Assembly: GCA_020052375.1 (NCBI GenBank)
Contig: JAGVPG010000030.1
Coordinates: 1-64,000, forward strand
DNA length: 64,000 nucleotides
From: Actinomycetota bacterium
GTDB lineage: Bacteria > Actinomycetota > JAHEXW01 > JAGVPG01
Direction: 5' to 3'
This document shows positions 17,732 through 25,991 of the stretch, piece by piece (position 1 is the first letter of the stretch; every line of letters begins with the position of its first letter). The translations under genes and the position numbers were made by a program. The notes below the pieces were generated by a model. That model did no database searches. It saw only the letters and a list, made by a program, of their open reading frames with translations, and had not been told where the DNA came from.

Positions 17732-18076
17732 ATGAAAAAAGTAGAAGCGATCATAAGGCATATAAAACTTGACGATGTCAGAGACGCTCTGGACAAGATC
17801 GGAGTCGGTCAGATGACAGTCACAGAAGTAAAAGGCGCAGGAAAGCAACGCGGATACGAGGAGACATACCGCGGTACGAAGATAACCATACATCTGCGCC
17901 CGAAGATAAAAATAGAGACTGTCGTTGAGGACGACAAGATAAAAGAAGTCGTCGAGACGATCATCAAGAACGCGCGAACAGGTGACATAGGCGATGGAAA
18001 GATCTTCGTCTATCCTATCGAGGAGGTCTTCCGGATCAGGACCGGCGAAAAAGGCCCGGATACAGTCAAAGAATAA
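17732..18076 (+). CDS. glnB: PII nitrogen regulatory protein, T-loop without Tyr51
   Basis: 114-aa PII trimer subunit that senses 2-oxoglutarate and ATP/ADP and gates Amt. ATG 17732 follows GGGGAGG with 8 nt spacing; the ORF track starts three codons early. Signature KIFVYPIEEVFRIRTGEKG is intact. Aligned without gaps to E. coli GlnB, position 51 (the uridylylation Tyr) is Ile, in YRGTKITIHLRPK, while Tyr46 is kept. Control by uridylylation is therefore unlikely. Co-transcribed with amt 1. Confidence 0.92.
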   Translation: MKKVEAIIRHIKLDDVRDALDKIGVGQMTVTEVKGAGKQRGYEETYRGTKITIHLRPKIKIETVVEDDKIKEVVETIIKNARTGDIGDGKIFVYPIEEVFRIRTGEKGPDTVKE

Positions 18077-18088
18077 CTCTTGCTGGCA

Positions 18089-18133
18089 GCGGGGGTGGGG
18101 ATTGCGAGATCCACCTCTCCTCCCCACCCCCGC
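18089..18133 (+). terminator. Terminator after the first amt-PII pair
   Basis: GCGGGGGTGGGGA (18089-18101) is exactly complementary to TCCCCACCCCCGC (18121-18133), giving 13 bp with a 19-nt loop. ATTTATTA follows. Strong stem, moderate U-rich tail. Confidence 0.8.
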
Positions 18134-18142
18134 ATTTATTAT

Positions 18143-18188
18143 ACATATGTACAAAGATTAAGTGAAAAAACTATCTTAGTGTCTAAAG
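18143..18188 (+). promoter_or_regulatory. Conserved upstream motif pair of amt 2
   Basis: ACATATGTA (18143-18151) and AGTGTCTAAAG (18178-18188), 26 nt apart. This repeats the arrangement before amt 1. The sequence between the two motifs is different apart from an A-rich GAAA run, which suggests that the two short motifs are the selected elements. Confidence 0.6.
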
Positions 18189-18273
18189 CTCCTAGTCACC
18201 CCAAGTACTATTCTTTAACCAAGGTCACGTAAAAGATCCAAAAACGGCAATTGAAAAGGAGAGGTGGTATTAG

Positions 18274-19500
18274 ATGGTGGTTAATGGTGGTGACACAACA
18301 TGGGTGTTGATCTCGACAGCTCTTGTAATGCTGATGACGCCTGCGGTGGGGATGTTCTACGCCGGTATGGTGAGGCAGAAGAACTCGCTCTCGACGCTGA
18401 CGATGTGCGCGGTCCTGCTGGCTCTGATAAGTGTGCAATGGGTCCTGTGGGGTTATTCACTCTCATTCGGACCGAGCATGGGTGGATTTATCGGAAGTCT
18501 GAAATGGGCCGGGCTGACGATGGTCGGCCAGAATCCGAATGCGGACTATGCGGCGACGATCCCGCATCTGGCCTTCATGATCTACCAGGCGATGTTCGCA
18601 TCGGTAACAGTCGCTTTGATCGTCGGCAGCATAGTCGAGAGGATCAAGTTCAGCGCGTTCCTATTGTTTTCTCTTCTATGGGCCACGTTAGTCTATGATC
18701 CAATAGCCCATTGGGTCTGGGCTGTAGGCGGTTGGATCCGCAACCTGGGCGCCCTCGACTTTGCCGGGGGGACGGTCGTGCATGTAAGCGCCGGTGTGTC
18801 GGCGCTGGCCTTGGTCCTGGTGCTTGGTAAAAGAAAGGGCTACGGCAAGGACAATATGGAACCGCATAACATCCCCATGGTCGTCCTAGGCGCCGCGCTC
18901 TTGTGGTTCGGCTGGTTCGGTTTCAACGGCGGCAGCGCTCTGGCTGCGAACGGTCTGGCTGCCAACGCCGTAGTCGTGACAAATTCAGCGGCGGCAGCGG
19001 CGGCGATCATGTGGGTCCTTTTAAGCTGGCGGGACCAGAAACCCGGCGCATTAGGTCTGGCGACCGGAGCGGTAGCGGGACTGGTCGCTATCACGCCGGC
19101 GTCTGGCTATGTCAATGCCTTGTCGGCTATCGTGATCGGCGCTCTGGCAAGCGTGGTCTGTTACTACGCGGTTGTCTTGAGGATGAAGCTGCGTGTCGAT
19201 GAATCACTCGACGTTCTTGGCGTACACGGTGTAGGCGGGATGTTCGGCGCCCTGATGACCGGGATATTCGCGTCGAAAGCCGTCAACGCGGCCGGCGCGA
19301 ACGGATTGCTGTTCGGGAACCCGAAACAGTTACTGATCCAGGTAGCGGCCGTGGCGGCCGTGGCGGTATATGCGTTCTGCGTTACATGGGTTCTGGCAAA
19401 GGTCCTTGACATGACAATAGGCCTCCGCGTGACGGATAGTGAAGAGGTCATAGGCCTCGATCTTTCGCAACATGCCGAGACGGCTTATTCACACAGATAA
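18274..19500 (+). CDS. amt: Ammonium transporter (second copy)
   Basis: 408-aa Amt channel, shorter and clearly diverged from the first copy. Pore histidines lie in [15 protein letters not shown] and [34 protein letters not shown] is the usual mid-protein motif. ATG 18274 is preceded by AAAAGGAGAGG. Like amt 1 it is followed closely by its own PII gene, so the two pairs probably differ in affinity or in PII partner. Confidence 0.93.
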   Translation: MVVNGGDTTWVLISTALVMLMTPAVGMFYAGMVRQKNSLSTLTMCAVLLALISVQWVLWGYSLSFGPSMGGFIGSLKWAGLTMVGQNPNADYAATIPHLAFMIYQAMFASVTVALIVGSIVERIKFSAFLLFSLLWATLVYDPIAHWVWAVGGWIRNLGALDFAGGTVVHVSAGVSALALVLVLGKRKGYGKDNMEPHNIPMVVLGAALLWFGWFGFNGGSALAANGLAANAVVVTNSAAAAAAIMWVLLSWRDQKPGALGLATGAVAGLVAITPASGYVNALSAIVIGALASVVCYYAVVLRMKLRVDESLDVLGVHGVGGMFGALMTGIFASKAVNAAGANGLLFGNPKQLLIQVAAVAAVAVYAFCVTWVLAKVLDMTIGLRVTDSEEVIGLDLSQHAETAYSHR

Positions 19501-19518
19501 GGCGGGGGTGACTTTTAG

Positions 19519-19857
19519 ATGATAAAGATAGAAGCGGTAATAAGGATAGAAAAACTCGATGACGTAAGGGAAGCCCTGGAGGCGAAGGGGCACAAGAGTA
19601 TGACGATCGAAGACGTGCAGGGACGCGGGCGGCAGAAAGGCATACAGCTCGAGTGGCGCGTCGGGAAATACAATGTTGAGTTCTTGCCCAAATTGAAGAT
19701 CGAGGTGGTGTGCAACGACAAGGATTGCGAAGACGTAATAAACACGATCGCTGAGACTGCCAGGACCGGTGAGGCCGGCGACGGTAAGATCTTCATATCG
19801 GAGATCAAAGATGTAGTAAGGATAAGGACCGGTGAACGAGGAGAAAAAGCAATATAA
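19519..19857 (+). CDS. glnK: PII nitrogen regulatory protein, T-loop with Tyr51
   Basis: 112-aa PII protein. The signature KIFISEIKDVVRIRTGERG is intact. The T-loop reads QLEWRVGKYNVEFLPK: position 51 is Tyr, as in E. coli GlnK/GlnB, while position 46 is Trp. It also has a C-N-D-K-D-C stretch near residue 66, absent from the first copy. It starts 18 nt after amt 2, so it is the likely dedicated gate of that channel. GlnB and GlnK are not firmly separable by sequence alone. Confidence 0.9.
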   Translation: MIKIEAVIRIEKLDDVREALEAKGHKSMTIEDVQGRGRQKGIQLEWRVGKYNVEFLPKLKIEVVCNDKDCEDVINTIAETARTGEAGDGKIFISEIKDVVRIRTGERGEKAI

Positions 19858-19955
19858 AGTGGAAAGCGTAAAACGGAAATCGGAAAGAAGATTTTAGGTT
19901 TGCCAAACTGAAAGTCAACAACTATAAGATCTTTTTTTCCGCTTTACGCTTACCG
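19858..19955. repeat. Imperfect inverted repeat between PII and recG
   Basis: AAAGCGTAAAACGGAAATCGG near 19862 is nearly the reverse complement of TTCCGCTTTACGCTTACCGAT near 19937. Arms of about 20 nt enclose about 55 nt, with a run of seven T in the 3' arm. It may serve as the terminator of the amt 2 operon and belongs to the class of low-complexity junction repeats seen across the window. No gene is seen in 19858-20003. Confidence 0.5.
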
Positions 19956-20003
19956 ATCTTTTCTACCTGCCACCTGCTACTCTTCGTATGTTATACTCCT
20001 CGT

Positions 20004-22070
20004 ATGCTGAACCCCGATGAAAACGTCCGGTATGTCAAAGGCGTCGGACCAAGACTGGCCGAAAAACTCGGCAAGTTGGGCGTAGTGACAGTATCGGATC
20101 TTATCTATTACATTCCCCGAAGATATTTGGACCGGAGCAACGTCATCCGGATATCGGATATCAAAGTCGGCGAGGAGGTTACAGTCGTCGGCGAGGTCAA
20201 GGCGGCAAAGAAGTCCATCACTCCGAGACAGCACAGGAAGGTCTTGAACGTAGACATCTTCGACGGGTCGGGATATTTATCCGGTGTCTGGTTCAACCAG
20301 CTGTATCATGCCGACCGTCTGACAGTGGGGACGGAAGTGGCGTTCAGTGGAAAAGCAGTGTTCAACTATGGACGTCTACAGATCATAAACCCTTCCTACG
20401 ATATCCTTCGTGAGAAAGAGGACCCGGTGCATACCGGCCGGATCGTCCCGATATATCCAGCTGTCGCCGGCTTAAGCTCGAATATGATCAGGCGTCTTAT
20501 AAAGAACTTGATCGATTCGGGCGTTAAGGTCAAAGATCCTTTACCCCAAGACGTCATCAAGAAGAACGATCTTATGGCGATTCTCCCGGCCGTACGGCAG
20601 ATGCACTTTCCAGACGATATGTTGGTGACTTCTAAGGCAAGACGCAGGCTGGTGTTCGACGAGTTCTTCTTCCTTGAACTGGGGCTGGCGCTTAGAAAAA
20701 ACCGTCTTGAACAGACGAATAAGGGTATTTCCCATAAGACCGAAGGTGGATTGGTCAAACAATTTCTGGACGGTCTGCCTTTTAAGTTGACAGACAGCCA
20801 GCGGAAGGTATTGAGTGAGATAGCGGAGGATATGCGTAAATCCGCGCCGATGCACCGCTTATTGCTCGGAGAGGTCGGTAGCGGAAAGACGGTCGTAGCG
20901 GTCGCCGCTCTCGTGATGACCGTTCAAAGTGGATACCAGGGCGCTATCATGGCCCCGACCGAAGTCCTGGCGGAGCAACATGCCTTGCGTTTGAAGGAAT
21001 TGCTACCAAGCACCATACGCTCCGTGCTTCTTACGGGCGGGCAGACATCTACTGAGAAGCGCGGGATCCGGGAAGACATCAAGAACGGGGACGTCGACGT
21101 AGTCATCGGCACGCATGCGTTGATCCAGGAAGGTATAGATTTCAAAGCCCTCGGATTGGCGGTCGTGGACGAGCAACACCGGTTCGGTGTGCGTCAGCGT
21201 ATCTCTTTGAGAGAGAAAGGCAGGATGCCGGATATCCTCGTCATGACAGCGACACCGATACCGCGAACACTTGCTCTAACGCTTTATGGCGACATGGATG
21301 TTTCGATCCTGGATGAACTACCCGCGGGAAGGCAAGAGATCGAGACTATCGTCGCCGACCAGAAGCATCGCGATGACGCGTATGATCTTATAAGGCAACA
21401 GATCCGGATGGGCAGGCAGGCATATGTAGTCTGTCCCCTGGTCGACGAATCGGACAAGATACAGATCAAAGCAGCGTCAGTGGAAGTCGAGCGGCTCCGG
21501 ACCAAAGTATTTCCGGACTTCAAGGTCGGCCTCTTACACGGTCAGATGAAACGGGAAGAAAAAGACGCGGTGATGAGGGGTTTCCGGGGAGGGATCCTTG
21601 ATATTCTTATAGCGACGACAGTCATCGAGGTAGGCATAGACGTACCCAATGTCACAGTCATGCTCATAGAAGACGCGGAGAGATTCGGCCTTTCGCAGCT
21701 TCATCAGCTTAGAGGCCGCATCGGACGTGGCGAGCATAAGAGCTTTTGCATCCTTTTTGCCGACCCGGTAACGGAAGACGCGGAAGAGAGGATGAAGGCG
21801 ATAGAAAAGATAAGTGATGGTTTTCAGCTGGCGGAGGAGGATCTGAAGATCCGTGGCGAGGGGCAACTATTCGGGCCGCGGCAATCAGGTATGCCTGATT
21901 TACGAATCGCATCGCTGGTCAGGGATATGAAGATCCTTATTACGGCCAGAGACCAGGCTTTCGACATAATAAGGAAAGATCCGGTGTTAAGCAGACCGGA
22001 GAACACTTTGATGGTGGATGAAGTCAAGAAGCGGTTTGCCGAAGGCGCGGAGTGGTTGTTTAGTGGATAA
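20004..22070 (+). CDS. recG: ATP-dependent DNA helicase RecG
   Basis: 688-aa helicase that remodels stalled forks and Holliday junctions. N-terminal wedge/OB domain (about 1-230) begins with VKGVGPRLAEKLGKLGV, a helix-hairpin-helix; motif I is GEVGSGKTVVA near 290, motif II is DEQH in VVDEQHRFGVRQR, motif III TATPIPRTLAL, and motif VI QLHQLRGRIGRG. Length is typical. It keeps its conserved place between the fak genes and rsmD, though here the nitrogen cluster separates it from fakB. Confidence 0.96.
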   Translation: MLNPDENVRYVKGVGPRLAEKLGKLGVVTVSDLIYYIPRRYLDRSNVIRISDIKVGEEVTVVGEVKAAKKSITPRQHRKVLNVDIFDGSGYLSGVWFNQLYHADRLTVGTEVAFSGKAVFNYGRLQIINPSYDILREKEDPVHTGRIVPIYPAVAGLSSNMIRRLIKNLIDSGVKVKDPLPQDVIKKNDLMAILPAVRQMHFPDDMLVTSKARRRLVFDEFFFLELGLALRKNRLEQTNKGISHKTEGGLVKQFLDGLPFKLTDSQRKVLSEIAEDMRKSAPMHRLLLGEVGSGKTVVAVAALVMTVQSGYQGAIMAPTEVLAEQHALRLKELLPSTIRSVLLTGGQTSTEKRGIREDIKNGDVDVVIGTHALIQEGIDFKALGLAVVDEQHRFGVRQRISLREKGRMPDILVMTATPIPRTLALTLYGDMDVSILDELPAGRQEIETIVADQKHRDDAYDLIRQQIRMGRQAYVVCPLVDESDKIQIKAASVEVERLRTKVFPDFKVGLLHGQMKREEKDAVMRGFRGGILDILIATTVIEVGIDVPNVTVMLIEDAERFGLSQLHQLRGRIGRGEHKSFCILFADPVTEDAEERMKAIEKISDGFQLAEEDLKIRGEGQLFGPRQSGMPDLRIASLVRDMKILITARDQAFDIIRKDPVLSRPENTLMVDEVKKRFAEGAEWLFSG

Positions 22071-22104
22071 ATAAGAGCAGAAGTGTAGTGCAAAAGGAGA
22101 GATC

Positions 22105-22512
22105 ATGATCGGTGAGATGAACAAGGAGCTGTTGGACGCGGTATTGGAGACGATGCCGGTCGAGTTTTCGGTTGTCGATGCTGATGATAAAGTCGTCGCG
22201 TGGAACAAGCACGAGACGAGGATATTCAAAAGGCCGATGGCAGTCATAGGCCGGACCGTCCAGCAATGCCATCCGCCGAAAAGCCTGTACAAGGTAGAGA
22301 AGATACTGAGCGAGATGAAAGCCGGCACGATGGAAAAAGCGCGATTCTGGATCGACCTGGGCAAAGGCCCGGACGGCGATAAACAGAAGATAATGATCGA
22401 GTACTATGCTTTAAGGGATGCCGAAGGCAACTACAAAGGCTGTCTGGAGGCCAGTCAGAACATATCGGAGATCCAGGCATTAAGAGGAGAGAGAAGATTG
22501 TTAGAGGAGTGA
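22105..22512 (+). CDS. Stand-alone PAS domain protein
   Basis: 135 aa, one PAS fold: FSVVDADDKVVAWNKHETRIFKRP, then IGRTVQQCHPPKSLYKVEKIL, a motif seen in the PAS domain of DUF438-type proteins. The C-terminal end is NISEIQALRGERRLLEE. There is no output domain, so it would act on a partner or as a small-ligand/heme sensor. AAGGAGA lies a few nt before ATG 22105. Why it sits between recG and rsmD is unclear. Confidence 0.75.
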   Translation: MIGEMNKELLDAVLETMPVEFSVVDADDKVVAWNKHETRIFKRPMAVIGRTVQQCHPPKSLYKVEKILSEMKAGTMEKARFWIDLGKGPDGDKQKIMIEYYALRDAEGNYKGCLEASQNISEIQALRGERRLLEE

Positions 22513-22548
22513 GGAAGTGAGGAAGAGAGGAAGCAAGGAAGAGAACAA
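22505..22548 (+). repeat. Purine-rich GGAAG(T/A)GA short-period repeat
   Basis: About five degenerate copies of GAGGAAGTGA / GAGGAAGAGA fill the gap between the PAS gene and rsmD. They provide the Shine-Dalgarno for rsmD and possibly alternative GTG starts. Related runs precede fakB (13021-13045) and cpaF (55392-55409). Confidence 0.65.
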
Positions 22549-23109
22549 GTGAGGGTGATCGCCGGAACCGCGAGGGGAATGAAGCTTTTCGCTCCAAAAG
22601 GCCTGACTACCAGACCCCCTCTCGATCATATCAAGGAAGCGTTGTTCAATATAATCAGCGGCGAAGTCGAGGGCGTGAATGTTCTCGACCTGTATGCTGG
22701 TAGTGGATCATTTGGGATAGAGGCGCTAAGCAGAGGAGCCGCAAGCGCGGTATTCGTAGAGGAAGATAGAGCGGCTATCGAAGCTCTGAGGAAGAACCTG
22801 AAAAAAACCGGCTTTCTTGAAAAAGCGCGGATATCCAGGTTATCTGTACAGTCGTTCCTGGAAAAACTATCCTCCGGAGGAAGGCTTTTCGATTTGATTT
22901 TTTTAGACCCACCCTTTAGAATTAGTTTAATTGAGATACGGACTGTTTTTAAGGTCCTCCAGCAGGCTGACTTGATTGAAGAGTCAGCCATGGTCATACT
23001 AAGGGTGAATTCGATCAGGGACGTCCCTGTTAGTCCTGGCTTTGATCTGGAGAAAGACCGTACTTACGGCGACAGCCGGCTATTATTCTACCGCAGGAGG
23101 AAGGCTTGA
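22549..23109 (+). CDS. rsmD: 16S rRNA (guanine966-N2)-methyltransferase
   Basis: 186-aa SAM-dependent methyltransferase. It opens with RVIAGTARGMKLFAPKG, has the SAM-binding LDLYAGSGSFGIEALSRGA and the N6/N2-methylase motif FLDPPF. GTG start. Its TGA overlaps the TTG start of coaD by 3 nt, the common rsmD-coaD pairing. Confidence 0.93.
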   Translation: MRVIAGTARGMKLFAPKGLTTRPPLDHIKEALFNIISGEVEGVNVLDLYAGSGSFGIEALSRGAASAVFVEEDRAAIEALRKNLKKTGFLEKARISRLSVQSFLEKLSSGGRLFDLIFLDPPFRISLIEIRTVFKVLQQADLIEESAMVILRVNSIRDVPVSPGFDLEKDRTYGDSRLLFYRRRKA

Positions 23110-23600
23110 GAGTAGCGATCGTCCCCGGTAGTTTTGACCCTATAACCAGTGGTCATCTAGATATAATCAGACGCGCGGCGATTGTCTTCGACAAGGTCGT
23201 CGTGGGCGTGTCAAAAAAAATACCAAAAAACACACTTTTTTCCGCCGATGAGCGGAAAGCGATGGTTGAAAAGGCCTTGACCGGCATGAACAATGTGGAT
23301 GTCGAGATATTTGATTCACTGCTGGTCGAGTTTGCGCGCCGGCATGATGCCCACGCGGTTGTCAGAGGCTTGCGCGCCGTATCGGATTTCGAACACGAGT
23401 TCCAGATGGCGCAGCTCAACCGGGAGCTCGATTCGAAGATCGAGACTATGTTTGTAATGGCAAGTCCGAAATACGCATATCTTAGCTCCAGCGCGGTCAA
23501 GGAGATAGCCGAATATTCGGGAAGTGTGAAGGGGCTAGTTCCCGATGTCGTAGAAACTGCGCTGGCGGCGAAGTTTCCGTCTATGAAAGGAGGACGCTAG
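23106..23600 (+). CDS. coaD: Phosphopantetheine adenylyltransferase
   Basis: 164-aa enzyme of coenzyme A synthesis (4'-phosphopantetheine plus ATP to dephospho-CoA). The nucleotidyltransferase motif is GSFDPITSGHLDIIRRA; later motifs VRGLRAVSDFEHEFQMAQLNR and SSSAVKEIA are typical. TTG start within AGGAGGAAGGC, overlapping rsmD. CoA supply fits the acyl-carrier and fatty-acid genes downstream. Confidence 0.95.
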   Translation: MRVAIVPGSFDPITSGHLDIIRRAAIVFDKVVVGVSKKIPKNTLFSADERKAMVEKALTGMNNVDVEIFDSLLVEFARRHDAHAVVRGLRAVSDFEHEFQMAQLNRELDSKIETMFVMASPKYAYLSSSAVKEIAEYSGSVKGLVPDVVETALAAKFPSMKGGR

Positions 23601-24104
23601 ATGGATATTGAGGCTCAAATAAACGAGCTGGAGGAACTTGTATCAAAGTCGAAAAGAGTTCCATTTTCGCAATCGGTCATGGTTTCGGAAAAGAACATCT
23701 ATGATCTGATAGACCAGCTCAGAGCCGGACTTCCCGAGGAGTTGAAACAGGCTCGCTGGATCATCAAGGAAAGAAGCGAGATGCTTGATGAAGCCAGACG
23801 CGAAGCTGACAAGATCCTAGCGGAGGCGCGCCTCAAGGCGGATGAGCTTGTCGCGGAGACTGAGATCGTCAAAGCGGCGAAGAAAGAGTCAGCCGAAATC
23901 CTCGAAGAGGCACGGTCGAATGCCCGGAAGGTGAGATTGGAGGCCGAGGATTACGCCGATGAGAAACTGGCGAATCTGGAAGCGACTCTACACCGGCTCG
24001 TGTCCACGATCAGAAAAGGGCGCGAGAAACTTCAGGGTAAAGTACAGAAGGTCCCGGAAGGCGAAGCAGTCGAGGAAGTCCGTCTAGACGAAGAAGATCT
24101 TTAG
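23601..24104 (+). CDS. DivIVA-like coiled-coil protein
   Basis: 167 aa, almost entirely helical and charged from residue 50 onward (repeats such as EARREADKILAEARLKADELVAE). The start MDIEAQINELEELVSKSKRVPFSQSVMVSEKNIYDLIDQLR resembles the actinobacterial DivIVA-like protein (Rv2927c type), often mislabelled as an ATP synthase b subunit. It directly follows coaD with no gap and precedes DUF177, as in Actinobacteria. A cell-pole or septum role is inference. Confidence 0.75.
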   Translation: MDIEAQINELEELVSKSKRVPFSQSVMVSEKNIYDLIDQLRAGLPEELKQARWIIKERSEMLDEARREADKILAEARLKADELVAETEIVKAAKKESAEILEEARSNARKVRLEAEDYADEKLANLEATLHRLVSTIRKGREKLQGKVQKVPEGEAVEEVRLDEEDL

Positions 24105-24117
24105 GGACTGACAGACG

Positions 24118-24648
24118 ATGGCGGATTTTCGCGTCGATGTGTCGGATCTTCTTCACGCTATCGGTGCCGAAAAAAGGTTATCGATCACGGGACAGATCCC
24201 GTTCATTGAAAAAGGCGGCGAGAGGATAAGCTTTAAGAGCCCCATCAGCATGGATCTTAGACTTACCAATATAGGGGGCCAGATAAGGGCCAAGGGCAAG
24301 CTGGAAGCGGATATCCAGTTGAGTTGCGGAAGATGCCTAAAAGAGTATCAAGAACATATAGCGACCGACGTTGAGGAGATATATAGAAAGCCCGGTGAGT
24401 TTCAACGTGAAGACATGCGGGGCTTCGAGGACGAGCAGGTCTATCTTATATTGAAGGAATCGATAGACTTGCAACCGATGGCGGAGGCGGCCTGTATACT
24501 TGCGGTGCCGTTCAAACCGCTGTGTGAAACGGAATGTAAAGGTCTGTGCCCGGTCTGCGGAGAGGACTTGAACGTCAAACCGCACGAGCACGAAAAGGAG
24601 ATCGATGAACGTCTTTCTCCATTAAAGAAACTTATCGAGGGTGCTTGA
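24118..24648 (+). CDS. DUF177 (YceD) family protein
   Basis: 176 aa. YceD-family proteins are encoded beside rpmF and are thought to act in 23S rRNA or ribosome assembly. The family centre is LSCGRCLKEYQ, and the C-terminus has CETECKGLCPVCGEDLN, a likely zinc site. ATG 24118 begins 13 nt after the DivIVA-like gene. rpmF follows. Confidence 0.88.
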   Translation: MADFRVDVSDLLHAIGAEKRLSITGQIPFIEKGGERISFKSPISMDLRLTNIGGQIRAKGKLEADIQLSCGRCLKEYQEHIATDVEEIYRKPGEFQREDMRGFEDEQVYLILKESIDLQPMAEAACILAVPFKPLCETECKGLCPVCGEDLNVKPHEHEKEIDERLSPLKKLIEGA

Positions 24649-24684
24649 AGTAGATAGCATAAGCATCGGTAATAGGAGGATTAA

Positions 24685-24861
24685 ATGGCAGTTCCAAAAA
24701 GGAAGACATCGAAGGCAAAAAGAGATAGCAGGCGTTCGCATCATAAACTGACGGCGCCCAATCTGACTGAATGTCCACAGTGTCATCAGCCGAAGTTGCC
24801 TCATCATGCCTGCCCGAACTGTGGTTATTATAAAGGCCGCCAGGCCATAGAAGTCGAATAG
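24685..24861 (+). CDS. rpmF: 50S ribosomal protein L32
   Basis: 58 aa, below the length cut of the ORF track. Reads MAVPKRKTSKAKRDSRRSHH, then CPQC and CPNC zinc pairs and ends GRQAIEVE. ATG 24685 follows AGGAGG with 6-7 nt spacing. The rpmF-plsX order downstream is conserved in many bacteria. Confidence 0.96.
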   Translation: MAVPKRKTSKAKRDSRRSHHKLTAPNLTECPQCHQPKLPHHACPNCGYYKGRQAIEVE

Positions 24862-24896
24862 AACCATTCAAAACGAGGTCTTGAAGACATACACCT

Positions 24897-25922
24897 ATGA
24901 ATAGATCACAAGTCCGAATAGCGATCGACGGGATGGGTGGGGACCTGGCCCCGTCAGAGATCGTCAAGGGGACCGTTGCATCCGCTAAAGATTACCCGGA
25001 ATGCCATCTTATTCTGACTGGTCCTGCTGCAGTCTTGTCGCAGGAACTGGCGAATTATGCACCTGCCGAAAATATCGAGATCGTTGATGCACCGCAGGTG
25101 ATAGAGATGGCTGAGGAACCCGGACGCGCTTTACGGGCAAAACCGGATTCTTCGATCATAAAGGGTATCGAGCTGGTAAAGGATGGGAATGCGGACGCGT
25201 TCATATCGGCCGGGAACACAGGTGCCACGATGGCGGCAGCCCTTCTTGCCTACGGCCGTCTCAAAGGCGTTCACCGGCCCGCTATAGCCATAGTCGTGCC
25301 TAACAAGACAGGCCGGTTCTTATTACTCGACGCCGGCGCTACCGCCGACTGCAAGCCTGAAAACCTACTACAGTTTGCCGAGATGGGTGATGTATATTGT
25401 CGGAGGATACTGGGTGTTGAAAAGCCGCGGATCGCTCTGCTCAATATCGGTGGCGAGGAAGAAAAAGGAAACACCCTTTCAAAAGAGACGCACAAGTTGC
25501 TCAAGGACTCGCACCTCGGTTTTGTCGGCAACATCGAAGGCCGCGGTATGTTTCAGGGAGAAGCCGATGTCGTTGTCTGCGATGGATTTACCGGGAACAT
25601 CGTGTTGAAAGTCGTTGAAGGTTTCGCGGAGAACACGTTCTCTTATCTGAAAGAAAACACCTCAAAGTCATTGAGAGCCAAAATCGGAGGATGGTTGCTT
25701 AAGTCCGTCTTGCTCGATCTGAAGAAGAAAGCGGACTACGAGGAATACGGGGGGATGCCCCTTCTTGGTGTAAACGGTGTATGTATAATCTCTCATGGTA
25801 GTTCCAAAGCCAAAGCAATAAGTAATGCAATAAATGTCGCCGTTAAGACGGTCAGGACGGATATGCTGAATGAGATCGCTGCGGGCATGGAAACGCACAA
25901 GATACGGAGTGATGCGACATAA
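24897..25922 (+). CDS. plsX: Phosphate acyltransferase PlsX
   Basis: 341-aa enzyme that converts acyl-ACP to acyl phosphate for phospholipid synthesis. Start IAIDGMGGDLAPSEIVKG, middle ISAGNTGATMAA and end NGVCIISHGSSKAKAI are all family motifs. It follows rpmF after 35 nt. With FakA/FakB upstream, which also make acyl phosphate, the window holds both routes into the PlsY pathway. Confidence 0.96.
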   Translation: MNRSQVRIAIDGMGGDLAPSEIVKGTVASAKDYPECHLILTGPAAVLSQELANYAPAENIEIVDAPQVIEMAEEPGRALRAKPDSSIIKGIELVKDGNADAFISAGNTGATMAAALLAYGRLKGVHRPAIAIVVPNKTGRFLLLDAGATADCKPENLLQFAEMGDVYCRRILGVEKPRIALLNIGGEEEKGNTLSKETHKLLKDSHLGFVGNIEGRGMFQGEADVVVCDGFTGNIVLKVVEGFAENTFSYLKENTSKSLRAKIGGWLLKSVLLDLKKKADYEEYGGMPLLGVNGVCIISHGSSKAKAISNAINVAVKTVRTDMLNEIAAGMETHKIRSDAT

Positions 25923-25991
25923 AGGATAAGATAAAGGCCCAAAGCCGGAAGATACAACAGATCGGAAAGAAGCTTACCAAGTGGAGTAGGA

